A stretch of DNA of 64,000 bases. Origin: Methanospirillum hungatei JF-1 (GTDB lineage Archaea; Halobacteriota; Methanomicrobia; Methanomicrobiales; Methanospirillaceae). The stretch covers positions 3,074,936 to 3,138,935 of the forward strand of contig NC_007796.1 in NCBI RefSeq assembly GCF_000013445.1, given 5' to 3'. The notes under the pieces were generated by a model. The model saw only the letters and a list, made by a program, of their open reading frames with translations, was not told the origin of the DNA and did no database searches. Below, in pieces: positions 37,522-47,519 of the stretch; the stretch's first letter is position 1; every line of letters begins with the position of its first letter. The translations under genes and the position numbers were made by a program.

Positions 37522-38793
37522 ATGAGCGAAGCGGTTGAACTGGACGAAGCAAGACGGAAATATGAATTTAAAAAGATGCTTGAGCGTCTGGAGGCAAAGG
37601 AAGGGAGTGGAACCGAACTTATTTCTCTGTATATTCCTCCTGACAAACAGATCTTTGATGTAACCGCCCAGCTCAGGGATGAGTTTGGCCAGTGTGCGAA
37701 CATCAAGTCCAAGCAGACACGGACCAATGTCCAGAGTGCTATCTCAAGTATTCTTTCCAGGCTCAAATATTATTCAAAGCCTCCGGAGAATGGAATAGCA
37801 GTCTTTTGTGGTACCGTTAATAAACACGGGGACCGGCAGGATCTTGAGTGTGATATTGTAAATCCACCTGAACCGCTCAACCTCTACCTGTACAGATGCA
37901 GTTCCCGTTTTGAACTGGAACCACTCCGGGAAATGCTTGAGGAGAAGTATGTGTATGGCCTGTTGGTACTGGACAGGCGTGAGGCATACTGGGGATTTTT
38001 ACGGGGAAACCGGATTGACCCCGTTGGTGGGACAACATCCACCGTCCCAGGAAAACAGCGGAAAGGTGGTCAGTCAAGTATCCGTTTTGAACGTCTCCGT
38101 CTTATCGCGATAAATGAATTTTATAAGAAGGTCGGTGAGCGTGCCAGCGAGATATTCCTCAATGAGAAGGACTTTTTTAACCGGTTCAAAGGGCTACTGA
38201 TTGGCGGGCCCTCTCCGACAAAGGAAGAGTTTGAAGAAGGGAATTTTCTGCATCATGAAGTCCAGAAGCGGATCATTGGACTATTTGATGTAGCGTATAC
38301 CAATGAGAGCGGTCTTCCGGAACTTGTCGAAGCGGCAGAAGATGCGCTGAAAGGTCAGGAAGTCATTGAAGAGAAACACCTCATGGACCGGTTCTTTAAG
38401 GAACTTGTCAAGGATAATGGTCTTGCTGCGTATGGAGAACAGTCAATCAGGGCAAATCTTGAGATCGGTGCGGTAGACACATTGCTGCTATCGGATAAAC
38501 TGAGGAAAAGCCGGCTCTCCATAAAATGCGACGCTTGTGGATATACAGAAGAGAAGACCGTCCTTATTACTCCTGGCGAAAATCCGGAGGATATCGAACT
38601 TGGCTCCTGTCCAAAGTGTACGTCTCCGTTGGTGCTTGCTGACTCTTCAGATATTGTTGATGAACTGACCTATCTTGCCGACCAGTCCAACAGCAAGGTC
38701 GCAATTATCTCTGACGACTTCGAAGAGGGATCACAGTTATTTACGGCATTTGGTGGTATTGCCGCAATTCTCAGATACAGGACAGGATACTGA
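37522..38793 (+). CDS. prf1: Peptide chain release factor aRF1
   Basis: A 423-residue class I release factor. The stop-codon recognition motif NIKS is in ANIKSKQTRTNVQSAI, and the peptidyl-hydrolysis motif GGQ is in RKGGQSSIRFERLR. The C-terminal domain has a small zinc site (CDACGYTEE and CPKCTSPL). It terminates translation at all three stop codons. Its stop codon overlaps the argS start in TGATG, which couples their translation. The neighbours argS, taw1 and sepS also serve translation. Confidence 0.96.
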   Translation: MSEAVELDEARRKYEFKKMLERLEAKEGSGTELISLYIPPDKQIFDVTAQLRDEFGQCANIKSKQTRTNVQSAISSILSRLKYYSKPPENGIAVFCGTVNKHGDRQDLECDIVNPPEPLNLYLYRCSSRFELEPLREMLEEKYVYGLLVLDRREAYWGFLRGNRIDPVGGTTSTVPGKQRKGGQSSIRFERLRLIAINEFYKKVGERASEIFLNEKDFFNRFKGLLIGGPSPTKEEFEEGNFLHHEVQKRIIGLFDVAYTNESGLPELVEAAEDALKGQEVIEEKHLMDRFFKELVKDNGLAAYGEQSIRANLEIGAVDTLLLSDKLRKSRLSIKCDACGYTEEKTVLITPGENPEDIELGSCPKCTSPLVLADSSDIVDELTYLADQSNSKVAIISDDFEEGSQLFTAFGGIAAILRYRTGY

Positions 38794-40460
38794 TGTACCG
38801 CACAACGTGTGATGCAATTGCTGCAATACTCAGGCAGCATACAGGAAAAGAAGATGTCATGCTGACAGACGGCGGAGATCATGCCGATGTCGCCTCAACC
38901 ATTGCATTTTCCCTGGCAAAAGAACTTAGAAAAGCTCCAGCCATAATCGCCCAGGAGATAGCCGGAGCAATCAGTGATCAGGTAATGGCTGAGACCGGTG
39001 CAGAGACCCGGGCTGTCGGCCCTTATGTCAATTTCATCTTCGGAGCAGAATACTGCATGAACGTGCTGGAGCAGGCTGTCCGTGAGGGATACGGAAAAGG
39101 GCAGGAAAAATCCGAGCGGGTGGTTCTGGAGCACACATCTGCAAACCCGAACGGCCCCCTTCATGTCGGGCATATCAGAAACACTATAATCGGCGATACG
39201 CTGGCCAGATGCTTCCGAAAGGCCGGTTATCCACTTGAAGTCCAATACTATGTCAATGACATGGGCAGACAGATAGCAATAGTTGCCTGGGGAATTGCAA
39301 CCCAGGGGGCAGATATCCATGCCGAAGGAAAAGGCGACCATCTGATAGCCGATGTATACATCGAAGCAAACCGCCATCTTGAAAAAGAACCTGCTCTCAA
39401 TGCAGAGATCGACCGGCTCATGCAACTGGTTGAATCAGGCGATCCTGATACTATCAGCCAGTTCAAGATCCCGGTGAAACGCTGTCTGGACGGATTTAAA
39501 GATACCCTTGCCGCCATGCACGTGAAGCATGACCGGTTTATCTATGAGAGTGACTTTATCCGGAATGGCGATACAGCAAAGGTTCTTTCCCGGATCTCCC
39601 ACCTCCCAGAAGCACGGATTGAGGAGACCCTCTCTCTTGACCTCTCCGCATTTGGGTTTGAAAAGAATTACATCCTGAGACGCTCTGACGGGACAAGTGT
39701 ATATGCCGCGCGTGACATTGCCTTCCACATCTGGAAGGGCCATAACTTTGACCGGGTCATCGATGTCCTGGGTGCTGATCACAAACTTATCGGGACTCAG
39801 CTGCAGGCAACCCTTGAGATTCTGGGTGAACGGGTGCCGGAGATAGTCTTCTTCGAGTTTGTCTCTCTTCCTGAAGGATCGATGAGTACCCGGAAAGGAA
39901 AATTCATCTCTGCCGATGAACTGATTGCAGAGACTGAACGGCGGGCAATGGAAGAGGTTACCGCACGAAGGTCAGAACTCTCCGAAGAGGAACGCAAAAA
40001 GATCGCTCACTCTGTTGCGATATCAGCCATCCGATATGATATCATCCGGACCATACCAGAAAAGAGCACGGTGTTTGACTGGAAAGAGGCCCTTGACTTC
40101 GAAAAACAGAGCGGGCCATATATCCAGTATGCCCATGCACGTGCCTGTAGCATTCTTGAAAAGGCCGAATCATATACACCCTGTTTTGAGGCAGAAGGAG
40201 AAGGAGAGATTGCACTCACCAAGCAGATAGCTCTGTTCCCGAAAGTTATTACCGAGGTTGTCACTGAGCTGAAACCTCATCTTCTTGCGATATATGCCCG
40301 TGAACTTGCCGATATATTCAACTCATTTTATCATGCTGAGCCGGTGCTCAGGGCAGAAGGAAAGATCAGGGACCGGCGGCTGACTCTGGTTGATGCAACG
40401 AGAAATACGCTCAAGGAAGCATTGGAAACGTTGGGGATTGATGCACTCCGTGCAATGTGA
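38793..40460 (+). CDS. argS: Arginyl-tRNA synthetase
   Basis: A 555-residue class I synthetase. It has the N-terminal additional domain, the signature HTSANPNGPLHVGHIRNTII (HIGH as HVGH) and the KMSKS-like STRKGKFISADEL. The all-alpha anticodon-binding domain ends with [19 protein letters not shown], the usual terminus, although the frame is intact to 40460. It overlaps prf1 by one base and taw1 by about 20 bp. Confidence 0.95.
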   Translation: MYRTTCDAIAAILRQHTGKEDVMLTDGGDHADVASTIAFSLAKELRKAPAIIAQEIAGAISDQVMAETGAETRAVGPYVNFIFGAEYCMNVLEQAVREGYGKGQEKSERVVLEHTSANPNGPLHVGHIRNTIIGDTLARCFRKAGYPLEVQYYVNDMGRQIAIVAWGIATQGADIHAEGKGDHLIADVYIEANRHLEKEPALNAEIDRLMQLVESGDPDTISQFKIPVKRCLDGFKDTLAAMHVKHDRFIYESDFIRNGDTAKVLSRISHLPEARIEETLSLDLSAFGFEKNYILRRSDGTSVYAARDIAFHIWKGHNFDRVIDVLGADHKLIGTQLQATLEILGERVPEIVFFEFVSLPEGSMSTRKGKFISADELIAETERRAMEEVTARRSELSEEERKKIAHSVAISAIRYDIIRTIPEKSTVFDWKEALDFEKQSGPYIQYAHARACSILEKAESYTPCFEAEGEGEIALTKQIALFPKVITEVVTELKPHLLAIYARELADIFNSFYHAEPVLRAEGKIRDRRLTLVDATRNTLKEALETLGIDALRAM

Positions 40461-41361
40461 CCAGTCAAAGAAGGCACTCCGGAGGATGGGATACCAGTTC
40501 TTCCATCCTGATTCTTCTGCTGCCCTCAAACCCTGCCTCTGGTGTAAACGATCCCTCTCCGGCGGGGATCAGTGTTATAAGAACCAGTTTTACGGCATAA
40601 CCAGTCACCGGTGTGTGCAGTTTACCCCGACCCTTCGGTGTAATCATACTTGTCTTTTCTGCTGGCGCTCATTTGAGCATGAGTATACCGGTGAAAAAGA
40701 TCTCCTGCCACAGGAGATCGTATCCCGCATTCCATTTCTCCAGAAAAAAGCCCTGGGGGGATATAAAGTCTCACCAAAGGTTACTAAAGAGAAATGGGAG
40801 GAGGCATTACAGCCTGACCAGTATGCCATCTCTCTTGCAGGAGAGCCAACCCTCTATCCGCACCTGCCTGAACTGATTGATCTACTTAATCAGACAGGAG
40901 GCACAACATTTCTCGTATCAAACGGCACGATGCCGGATGTATTGAAACGGTGCCATCCGTACCAGAAGTACATCTCCCTCACCGCCCCTGACCGCGAGAC
41001 TTATCTTCGGATTGCACGGCCTCGGGAGGACTATTGGGACCAGGTCCTTGAGAGTATCTCGTGTCTGGGACATGAAACCGATGCGGGAGACCGGACTGCT
41101 ATCCGTGTCACCCTTGTCAGGGGGATCAATGACCAGGATCCGGAGGGGTATGCACGGATTATTCAGGAGAGCGGTGCACAATTTGTTGAAGTGAAGGCGT
41201 ACATGCATGTCGGATACAGCCAGCGGCGGCTTACTATCAAGCATATGCCCCTTCATGACGAGATTGAACATTTTACGAAGAGAATGCTTCCACATCTTTC
41301 ATACAGAGTCCTGGGTGAAAACACGTTGTCGCGGGTTATCTGTCTGGAGCGAGTTTCATGA
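40441..41361 (+). CDS. taw1: 4-demethylwyosine synthase (TYW1-like radical SAM)
   Basis: About 306 residues from the ATG at 40441. The radical-SAM cluster motif is [19 protein letters not shown]. An N-terminal set of cysteines ([20 protein letters not shown]) matches the second Fe-S cluster that binds pyruvate. [14 protein letters not shown] and [15 protein letters not shown] are diagnostic. The enzyme joins pyruvate carbons to N1-methylguanosine-37 of tRNA-Phe to make imG-14, the start of wyosine synthesis. The gene lies inside a translation operon, overlapping argS and sepS. Confidence 0.93.
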   Translation: MHSVQCDQSKKALRRMGYQFFHPDSSAALKPCLWCKRSLSGGDQCYKNQFYGITSHRCVQFTPTLRCNHTCLFCWRSFEHEYTGEKDLLPQEIVSRIPFLQKKALGGYKVSPKVTKEKWEEALQPDQYAISLAGEPTLYPHLPELIDLLNQTGGTTFLVSNGTMPDVLKRCHPYQKYISLTAPDRETYLRIARPREDYWDQVLESISCLGHETDAGDRTAIRVTLVRGINDQDPEGYARIIQESGAQFVEVKAYMHVGYSQRRLTIKHMPLHDEIEHFTKRMLPHLSYRVLGENTLSRVICLERVS

Positions 41362-42953
41362 TATTTGACACAGAAGAGTTTAAAAAACGAGGGAAGGAGG
41401 ATTTTGAATCAGCATGGCATGCAGGGCCATCTGTTCTTACCCCCCCGACGACTGATCTGATGTATCCCCGTCTAACGTATTTACGGGCACAGGCCCACCC
41501 GGTTTTTGAGACCATTCATCGGCTGAGGGAGGCATACCTCGCCATCGGGTTTCAGGAGGCAGAAAATCCAATCATCGTTGATGAACAGGAAGTCTACCGG
41601 CAGTTCGGCCCTGAGGCAATGGCAGTTCTGGACCGGGTATTTTATCTGGGCGGGCTCCCCCGTCCGAATGTCGGAATAGGGAAGGAACAGATTCAGAAGA
41701 TAAACTCAATTCTTGGGCGTGATCTTTCAGAGGACGAGGAGGAATCACTCCGAAAGACCCTTCATGCATATAAAAAATCAGAGATCGACGGGGATGAGCT
41801 GGCCTATGAACTCTCCGGAGTGCTCCATACCGATGATGCCCGGATCGTTGAAATTCTGGACCGGGTGTTTCCGGAATTTCGTGCATTAAAGCCAGAGTCA
41901 TCCAGACAGACGCTCCGATCCCATATGACGAGTGGATGGTTTCAGACCCTTGGGGCTATCTGGGAGAAAGTTCCCCACCCGATACGACTCTTTTCAATTG
42001 ACCGGTGTTTCAGGCGGGAACAGGCAGAAGACTCTCACCGTCTCATGAGTTATCATTCCGCATCATGTGTGGTTGCCGGTGAGTATGTGACCATTGAGGA
42101 TGGAAAAGCGGTTGCACGGGCACTTTTGTCAGCATTCGGGTATACTGACTTTGAATTCAGGCCCGATGACAAGCGGTCGAAGTACTACATGCCAGATACT
42201 CAGACCGAAGTATATGCCGCACATCCTGATCATGGATGGGTTGAGGTAGCAACCTTTGGGATCTATTCTCCGGTGGCCCTGGCAGAGTACGGGGTAGGGA
42301 TTCCAGTTATGAATCTGGGACTTGGGGTAGAGCGGATGGCAATGATCATGAACAAGGCAAAGGATGTTCGTGAACTCTGCTTTCCCCAGTTCTTCCCCAT
42401 CCGGTATACCGATACTGAACTTGCAGCAGGTGTCTCATTACTCGCAGAACCCGCTACAACCCCTGGTAAGAATCTTGTCAGATCCTTGATTAATACCGCA
42501 GTTACTCATAGCACTGCAATCGGTCCCTGTTCATTTGTCGCATTTGAAGGGGAGATTGCCGGAAAACAGATCAGAGTATATGTCGAGGAACCGGAGGAGA
42601 ACGCAAAACTCCTCGGACCAGCCTGCATGAATGAGATCTTCGTCCATAAGGGCGCAATCCTTGGTGTCCCGGACACGGAAAAGTTTGCAGAGGTTAGAAA
42701 GAACGGGATTTCAACAGGAATTTCATACCTCTTCGCTGCCGCATCACAGGCTGCTGCAGAGATAGAGCAGGCAGCACATTTCGGTATCCCGACAACGGTT
42801 CAGATAAAGATGGCACGGCTTCCAGGTGATATCAACCTGAAGATTGAGCCCTGGGTCATGCGATATATTACCGATAATAATCTCAAGACTGATGTGAGAG
42901 GTCCGGTATTTCTCACAATCAGATCTGAAGTGCTTCCCACTTCTGAAGTATAG
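41358..42953 (+). CDS. sepS: O-phosphoseryl-tRNA(Cys) synthetase (SepRS)
   Basis: A 531-residue class II synthetase matching SepRS in length. Motif 2 is [18 protein letters not shown] and motif 3 is [13 protein letters not shown]. The N-terminal segment [20 protein letters not shown] and [12 protein letters not shown] are typical. It loads phosphoserine on tRNA-Cys; SepCysS then converts it to cysteine. This indirect route is found mainly in methanogens and is strong taxonomic evidence. SepCysS is not in the window. The start overlaps taw1 by four bases (ATGA). Confidence 0.96.
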   Translation: MIFDTEEFKKRGKEDFESAWHAGPSVLTPPTTDLMYPRLTYLRAQAHPVFETIHRLREAYLAIGFQEAENPIIVDEQEVYRQFGPEAMAVLDRVFYLGGLPRPNVGIGKEQIQKINSILGRDLSEDEEESLRKTLHAYKKSEIDGDELAYELSGVLHTDDARIVEILDRVFPEFRALKPESSRQTLRSHMTSGWFQTLGAIWEKVPHPIRLFSIDRCFRREQAEDSHRLMSYHSASCVVAGEYVTIEDGKAVARALLSAFGYTDFEFRPDDKRSKYYMPDTQTEVYAAHPDHGWVEVATFGIYSPVALAEYGVGIPVMNLGLGVERMAMIMNKAKDVRELCFPQFFPIRYTDTELAAGVSLLAEPATTPGKNLVRSLINTAVTHSTAIGPCSFVAFEGEIAGKQIRVYVEEPEENAKLLGPACMNEIFVHKGAILGVPDTEKFAEVRKNGISTGISYLFAAASQAAAEIEQAAHFGIPTTVQIKMARLPGDINLKIEPWVMRYITDNNLKTDVRGPVFLTIRSEVLPTSEV

Positions 42954-43164
42954 AAAAGCCCGATAACCATATTTTTTTAAAAATATCCAGATAATTATAC
43001 CAATTTAAAGATATTTTTTCATTTGATTTTATTATCCGTATCTGACTCGGAGCGAGGAGTTCTTCCACAATACTTATCTCTCCTGTGCACAATATTCAAA
43101 CACTCAGGACACTTACGTACTCCTGATCGAAACATCGGGAAAATATGCTTCTTTAGGGGATGAA

Positions 43165-46056
43165 ATGATGGATGGGATTCGAATAATCAGGCCGGCGGCT
43201 ATGCTGGCTGTTCTGCTCTGTCTGCTGATGATGACGGCAGGGGCAGTACCACCGCTGCCTGCCGAATTTTATGGTAAAGTAACCGTTGACGGAACACCTG
43301 CTTCAATTGGTACTGCGCTGATCGCAAAGATCAATGATCAGGTACGAGGAAAAATTGCTCTTTCCACTGCCGGAACATATGGTGGGACCGGCATCTTTGA
43401 TGATAAACTCGTTGTTGCTGCAACCGAAGATGATGTGAAATCCGGATCGGCAACCATATCCTTTTATATTGGGGATAAGAAGGCAGACCAGACCGTTCCA
43501 TTTGAACCTGGTGTTGCCAAAGAACTGGATCTGACGGTTGGCAATTTCGGAGCTGACTTTACGGCAAACCCGACTTCAGGAGCGGCACCACTTACGGTTC
43601 AGTTTACTGATACATCCACGACCGAGTGGTCAGTATGGACCTGGGACTTTGGCGACGGAGGTAGCTCGGTCATTAAAAACCCAAGCCATGTATACGAGAC
43701 TCCGGGAACCTATACCGTTAAGATGACCGTGGGCTCCATGAGCGGTACCTACACCGTCACCAAGGATAATTACATTACCGTAACCCAGTCCGGGGGCATT
43801 GTTGCTGACTTTACTGCGACACCGACATCAGGAACCGCTCCGCTCACCGTCCAGTTCACTGACACATCAACCGGAAGCCCGACCATGTGGGCATGGGACT
43901 TTGGGGACGGAACCACAGAAGGAATGATTGCAAATCCCTCGCACACATACCAGAATGCCGGTACATACACCGTAAAACTGACCGCAAGTTCAGCAACCGG
44001 TGGTTCCAGTACCAAAACAAAAGAGGGATACATTACCGTAACCCAGTCCGGTGGCATTGTTGCAAACTTTACCGCAGCACCGACATCAGGTACTGCTCCA
44101 CTGACAGTTCAGTTCACCGACACCTCAACCGGAGGTCCGACCATGTGGTCGTGGGACTTTGGTGACGGTACAACGGAAGGAATGCTCGCAAATCCCTCAC
44201 ACACATATCAGAATGCCGGAACATACACCGTAAAACTAACGGCAAGTTCAGCAACCGGTGGCTCCAGTACCAAAATTCGGGAAGGATATATCACCGTCAG
44301 CCCCTCGGGCTCCGGACCCACTGCAGCCTTTACCGTTGACAAGCGGAGTGGGCCAAAACCCCTGACTGTTCAGTTCACTGATCAGTCCACCGGAGGGCCG
44401 ACCATGTGGGCATGGGACTTTGGAGATGGTGGAACCTCAATGGTCGCATCACCATCATACACCTACCAGGAAGCAGGAGTGTATACCGTCAGTCTGACCG
44501 CCTCCAACACGGCAGGATCTGATACCAAGACAGAAAAGGACTATATCTCTGTGACCGGAGACATACCGCCTCCGGTAGCAATGTTTGAAGCAACACCACT
44601 CTCCGGCTCTGCTCCACTGACGGTCCAGTTCACTGACCTGTCAATCGGACCGCCAACTTCCTATGCATGGGACTTTGGGGATGGCGGAACTTCAACCGAG
44701 GCAAATCCAAGCCACGTATATTCCGCTGGTGGCACATATACCGTCAAGCTCACGGTGAAGAATAGTGGCGGATCTCACACCATGACCCGTGAGAATTACA
44801 TATCTGTTGGTGGATCAGGAATCATTGCAGACTTCTCTGGAACACCGACCTCAGGAACCGTGCCACTCACCGTCCAGTTCACTGACCTCTCGACCGGCGG
44901 GCCGACCATGTGGGCATGGGACTTTGGGGATGGCGGAACCTCGACGGTTGCATCACCTTCATACACCTACCAGACCCCAGGAACCTACACGGTCAAACTT
45001 ACCGCATCATCTCAGACTGGTGGCACGAGCACCAAGGTCAGAGAAGGATATATCACGGTCTCCCCATCGGGCGGTATTATTGCAGACTTTGTTGGAACCC
45101 CAACGAGTGGAAATGCACCTCTGACAGTCCAGTTCAGTGACCGTTCCCAGGGTGGGCCGACCATGTGGTCATGGGTCTTTGGAGACGGTGGAACCGCACT
45201 GGTTGCAAATCCGGTACATGTATATCAGCAGCCTGGCAAGTACACCGTCAGTCTTACGGCGAGCAATCAGGCATCATCCAATACTGCAGTAAAGACAGAT
45301 TATGTCACGGTCTCTTCAGGACCGGTTGGTTCAGGATCAATCAGGATAATTTACGCACCTGATCGGTCGTCTGTTTATCTTGATAATGCCCTGAAGGGTG
45401 AGACAAAATTCCTGCAGACGTTCAGAATAGAGAATCTCCCGGCAGGAAGCTACCAGCTGAAAGTTACCAAGCCAGGATTTTCAGATTACTATGTGAACGT
45501 TCCGGTTACTTCAGGCAGGGCAACTGAGGTCGTTGCAGATATGAGACTGCAGCCAAGCCAGAATGGTATCCTGAGCGTGTATACCTATCCGGCCGGATCA
45601 ACGGTGTATGTTGATGGCGTGGAGGCAGGAACTGGTCCGCTCTGGCTTGCCGACGTAACTCCAGGTATGCATCAGGTACGGGTCTCCTCTGCAGGGTATC
45701 TTGACTGGAACCAGGCTATTGATGTGAAAGGTGGCGGAAGTGTGAACTATGTGACCGCCGCTCTCTATCCGTCATGGTGGACACCCATTTACGGATATGT
45801 GATGATCTCATCCATGCCAGGGAACGGAGTGGCCTACCTTGATGGAGTGGCTCAGGGTAAAACTCCGGTTACCCTGTCACAGGTTTCTCCAGGGCAGCAT
45901 ACCATCAGAATCGAACTGCCCGGCTATCAGCCTTGGGAACAGGTCGTGAATGTTATGGAAGGAAGAACGTCCTACGTCCTTGCCCAGATGACCACCGGTG
46001 GCAGCAGTGGAACGACCCCGGTGATTGTTGCATCCGCAGGGAATACGACCAATTAA
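43165..46056 (+). CDS. Large secreted protein with seven PKD and three PEGA domains
   Basis: A 963-residue exported protein. After the signal peptide (AAMLAVLLCLLMMTAGAV) comes a beta domain (about residues 30-130) and then seven PKD domains of 80-85 residues, each with APLTVQFTD and WDFGDG-type signatures. One of them reads WVFGDGG, losing the first aspartate. Three PEGA domains follow at about 730-950 (YLDNALKGE, YVDGVEAGTGPLWLADV, YLDGVAQGKTPVTLSQV). There is no C-terminal anchor. PKD and PEGA domains are adhesive or structural, so a cell-surface or sheath role is likely. Several PKD repeats are nearly identical at the DNA level. Confidence 0.9.
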   Translation: MMDGIRIIRPAAMLAVLLCLLMMTAGAVPPLPAEFYGKVTVDGTPASIGTALIAKINDQVRGKIALSTAGTYGGTGIFDDKLVVAATEDDVKSGSATISFYIGDKKADQTVPFEPGVAKELDLTVGNFGADFTANPTSGAAPLTVQFTDTSTTEWSVWTWDFGDGGSSVIKNPSHVYETPGTYTVKMTVGSMSGTYTVTKDNYITVTQSGGIVADFTATPTSGTAPLTVQFTDTSTGSPTMWAWDFGDGTTEGMIANPSHTYQNAGTYTVKLTASSATGGSSTKTKEGYITVTQSGGIVANFTAAPTSGTAPLTVQFTDTSTGGPTMWSWDFGDGTTEGMLANPSHTYQNAGTYTVKLTASSATGGSSTKIREGYITVSPSGSGPTAAFTVDKRSGPKPLTVQFTDQSTGGPTMWAWDFGDGGTSMVASPSYTYQEAGVYTVSLTASNTAGSDTKTEKDYISVTGDIPPPVAMFEATPLSGSAPLTVQFTDLSIGPPTSYAWDFGDGGTSTEANPSHVYSAGGTYTVKLTVKNSGGSHTMTRENYISVGGSGIIADFSGTPTSGTVPLTVQFTDLSTGGPTMWAWDFGDGGTSTVASPSYTYQTPGTYTVKLTASSQTGGTSTKVREGYITVSPSGGIIADFVGTPTSGNAPLTVQFSDRSQGGPTMWSWVFGDGGTALVANPVHVYQQPGKYTVSLTASNQASSNTAVKTDYVTVSSGPVGSGSIRIIYAPDRSSVYLDNALKGETKFLQTFRIENLPAGSYQLKVTKPGFSDYYVNVPVTSGRATEVVADMRLQPSQNGILSVYTYPAGSTVYVDGVEAGTGPLWLADVTPGMHQVRVSSAGYLDWNQAIDVKGGGSVNYVTAALYPSWWTPIYGYVMISSMPGNGVAYLDGVAQGKTPVTLSQVSPGQHTIRIELPGYQPWEQVVNVMEGRTSYVLAQMTTGGSSGTTPVIVASAGNTTN

Positions 46057-46058
46057 TC

Positions 46059-46075
46059 TTTTTTTTATCTTTTTG
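46059..46075 (+). terminator. Oligo-T terminator after the PKD/PEGA gene
   Basis: Two T-runs (CTTTTTTTTATCTTTTTG) begin a few bases after the stop codon. Archaeal termination typically uses such U-rich ends without a hairpin. Confidence 0.6.
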
Positions 46076-46134
46076 TCCTTTATTGAGGACAGATAATTGT
46101 AAAAATTCAAAAAACGAAGACTATTTCTAATGCA

Positions 46135-46208
46135 TGGGCCCGCTGAGATTCGAACTCAGGATCTCCGCCGTGTGAAGGCGACGTCATAACCAGCTAGACC
46201 ACGAGCCC
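46135..46208 (-). tRNA. tRNA-Val (anticodon CAC)
   Basis: The minus strand folds as GGGCTCG (acceptor), D-arm with GGTCTAGCTGGTTATGAC, anticodon stem TCGCC/GGCGG closing the loop TTCACAC (anticodon CAC), a T-arm with GAGTTCGAATCTC, acceptor CGGGCCC and discriminator A. CCA is not encoded. Its 3' 37 bases recur inverted at 46602-46638. It ends ten bases from the attL site of the inserted element, so it was probably the downstream partner of tRNA-Gly before insertion. Confidence 0.93.
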
Positions 46209-46218
46209 CATGAACTGA

Positions 46219-46234
46219 TATGCACCGATCGGGA
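46219..46234 (-). repeat. Putative attL: 16-bp copy of the tRNA-Gly 3' end
   Basis: TATGCACCGATCGGGA is identical to 55946-55961, which covers the 3' T-arm strand, acceptor strand and discriminator of tRNA-Gly (read on the minus strand), and lies in the same orientation. This is the arrangement left when an element integrates at the 3' end of a tRNA gene. Confidence 0.82.
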
Positions 46235-46600
46235 GAAATTGCGGTTTTAGAAGCTAAACTAGTGCTTTCAAACATTTGTTCTTGATGTATATAAACCGGA
46301 TCACAGTTTTCTACTGAATTGCCGGTTTGGATTGCCGATTGATGCCATAATGGAAGGGTCCCGGACTGTAACGCGAGTAGAAAACCGGTTTTTGATTCTG
46401 CCTCCACATCGACCAAAATATATGATTCAGATATTTTATATATTGCGAAGGATCTTCCTATAAATTTGTTTTTAATTGAATCGACAGGGAAACGTATATA
46501 GGGATAGACATAACCAGATTTTGGTTCAGTTTTCCTACCTTGGGTCCAACCAAGAAAATGGGGCTCCATGAATACTGAGAGGCAGTAATAGAATAAAATG
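46235..46600. other. Left arm of the integrated element, no accepted gene
   Basis: This 366-bp stretch lies between attL and the inverted tRNA-Val fragment. The minus strand is open from 46569 (MEPHFLGWTQGRK...) through attL into tRNA-Val and stops at 46156. It has no ribosome-binding site and ends inside a tRNA gene, so I do not accept it as a gene. In the excised circular form it would read a different tail. A decayed integrase was looked for but no recombinase motif was found. Confidence 0.4.
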
Positions 46601-46601
46601 G

Positions 46602-46638
46602 CGGCGGAGATCCTGAGTTCGAATCTCAGCGGGCCCAT
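46602..46638 (+). repeat. Inverted 37-bp fragment of the tRNA-Val 3' half
   Basis: The plus strand repeats the last 37 bases of tRNA-Val (46134-46170 on the minus strand) exactly: from CGGCGGAGATCC through the T-loop GTTCGAATC to GGGCCCAT. It covers the 3' anticodon stem, variable loop, T-arm and acceptor strand, but the 5' half is missing. It is inverted relative to the intact gene. It may be an att sequence carried by the element. Confidence 0.88.
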
Positions 46639-46699
46639 TAATTGAAATATTGATATATCCAGAATCTAGTGAATATCATAATCAATATAGACAAGATAA

Positions 46700-47488
46700 T
46701 TATCTAAAATCAACTATTTCAGGCTTTAAAACATCTTTCAGAACATCTATTTGTATTTGATATTCATATAGAATTGAATTAAATTTCTCTTCAAGTTGAG
46801 GCCAATCTCTGTCCAATTTTAGTTTGGGGAACAACACCTCAATTATCATTTCTCTTGTATAAAGGTGGGAACATTGATCAAGAGCGCAAATAATGAGATA
46901 ATACCAAAAGGTGGCTAATTGATTACCTTCAAAGTAATATTTTCGATATACTATCGATTCTTTTTTAAATTCATAGTGGATAAACCAACGGTACCAAAAT
47001 GCACATGCGATGTTCAGCACCCATACAAGTTCATTAATATATGATTTTCGCCCAGACTGATTTTCCATTCTCATTTCATCAATAACTAGGGAAAAGGCAG
47101 GATGTAAATGCTGATTATGGGAAAAATATGTAATATATTTTTTATAGGATTCTGGGACCGTTGAGCTAATAAAAATATCAGGCTCCCCCCATTTTAGTAA
47201 TATTAAGTAACAAAAACCCAACAGTGACAAAGAGCATTGATGCTTTTCACGTAATTTTTCACTATTGGTAATTTTAACAGTAATAAATTGTTTTTCAATT
47301 AGAGAATTGATATGGGGGCTTAAAGTTGAACCCGATTGGTTCAATTTTTTGGTTAAATCGCTTTTACTTATTGGAATAGGGTTTTTGTCAGAGTCTAAAC
47401 TAAGTATAACTAATCCTTCCAAAATCTGCTTATCATACTTTCCTGCTCTTTCAAGAACAAAATCAACAAGATCTAATCTATTTAACAT
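46700..47488 (-). CDS. Winged-helix-containing hypothetical protein of the element
   Basis: A 262-residue protein. The N-terminal 85 residues look like a winged helix: ISKSDLTKKLNQSGSTLSPH supplies the recognition helix, then INSLIEKQFITVKI the wing. The remainder is helical and aromatic-rich (WVLNIACAFWYRWFIHYEF) and not recognised. It is transcribed away from the primase gene. The 147-bp gap contains an inverted repeat (47520-47553) that could be its operator, so a regulator of element replication is plausible. AT-rich codon use matches the rest of the island. Confidence 0.6.
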   Translation of the reverse strand: MLNRLDLVDFVLERAGKYDKQILEGLVILSLDSDKNPIPISKSDLTKKLNQSGSTLSPHINSLIEKQFITVKITNSEKLREKHQCSLSLLGFCYLILLKWGEPDIFISSTVPESYKKYITYFSHNQHLHPAFSLVIDEMRMENQSGRKSYINELVWVLNIACAFWYRWFIHYEFKKESIVYRKYYFEGNQLATFWYYLIICALDQCSHLYTREMIIEVLFPKLKLDRDWPQLEEKFNSILYEYQIQIDVLKDVLKPEIVDFR

Positions 47489-47519
47489 AGGTTCGTTTTT
47501 CTAAATAAAATCCGAATGT

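Noticed and set aside
46156-46638. 160-codon minus-strand frame beginning MGPLRFELRISA
   Set aside because: Its beginning is only the translation of the inverted tRNA-Val fragment and its end lies inside the intact tRNA-Val gene. No recombinase motif or ribosome-binding site was found.
46219-46638. Tyrosine or serine integrase of the element
   Set aside because: No R-H-R-Y or resolvase motif was found in any frame within the element, so no integrase is called.
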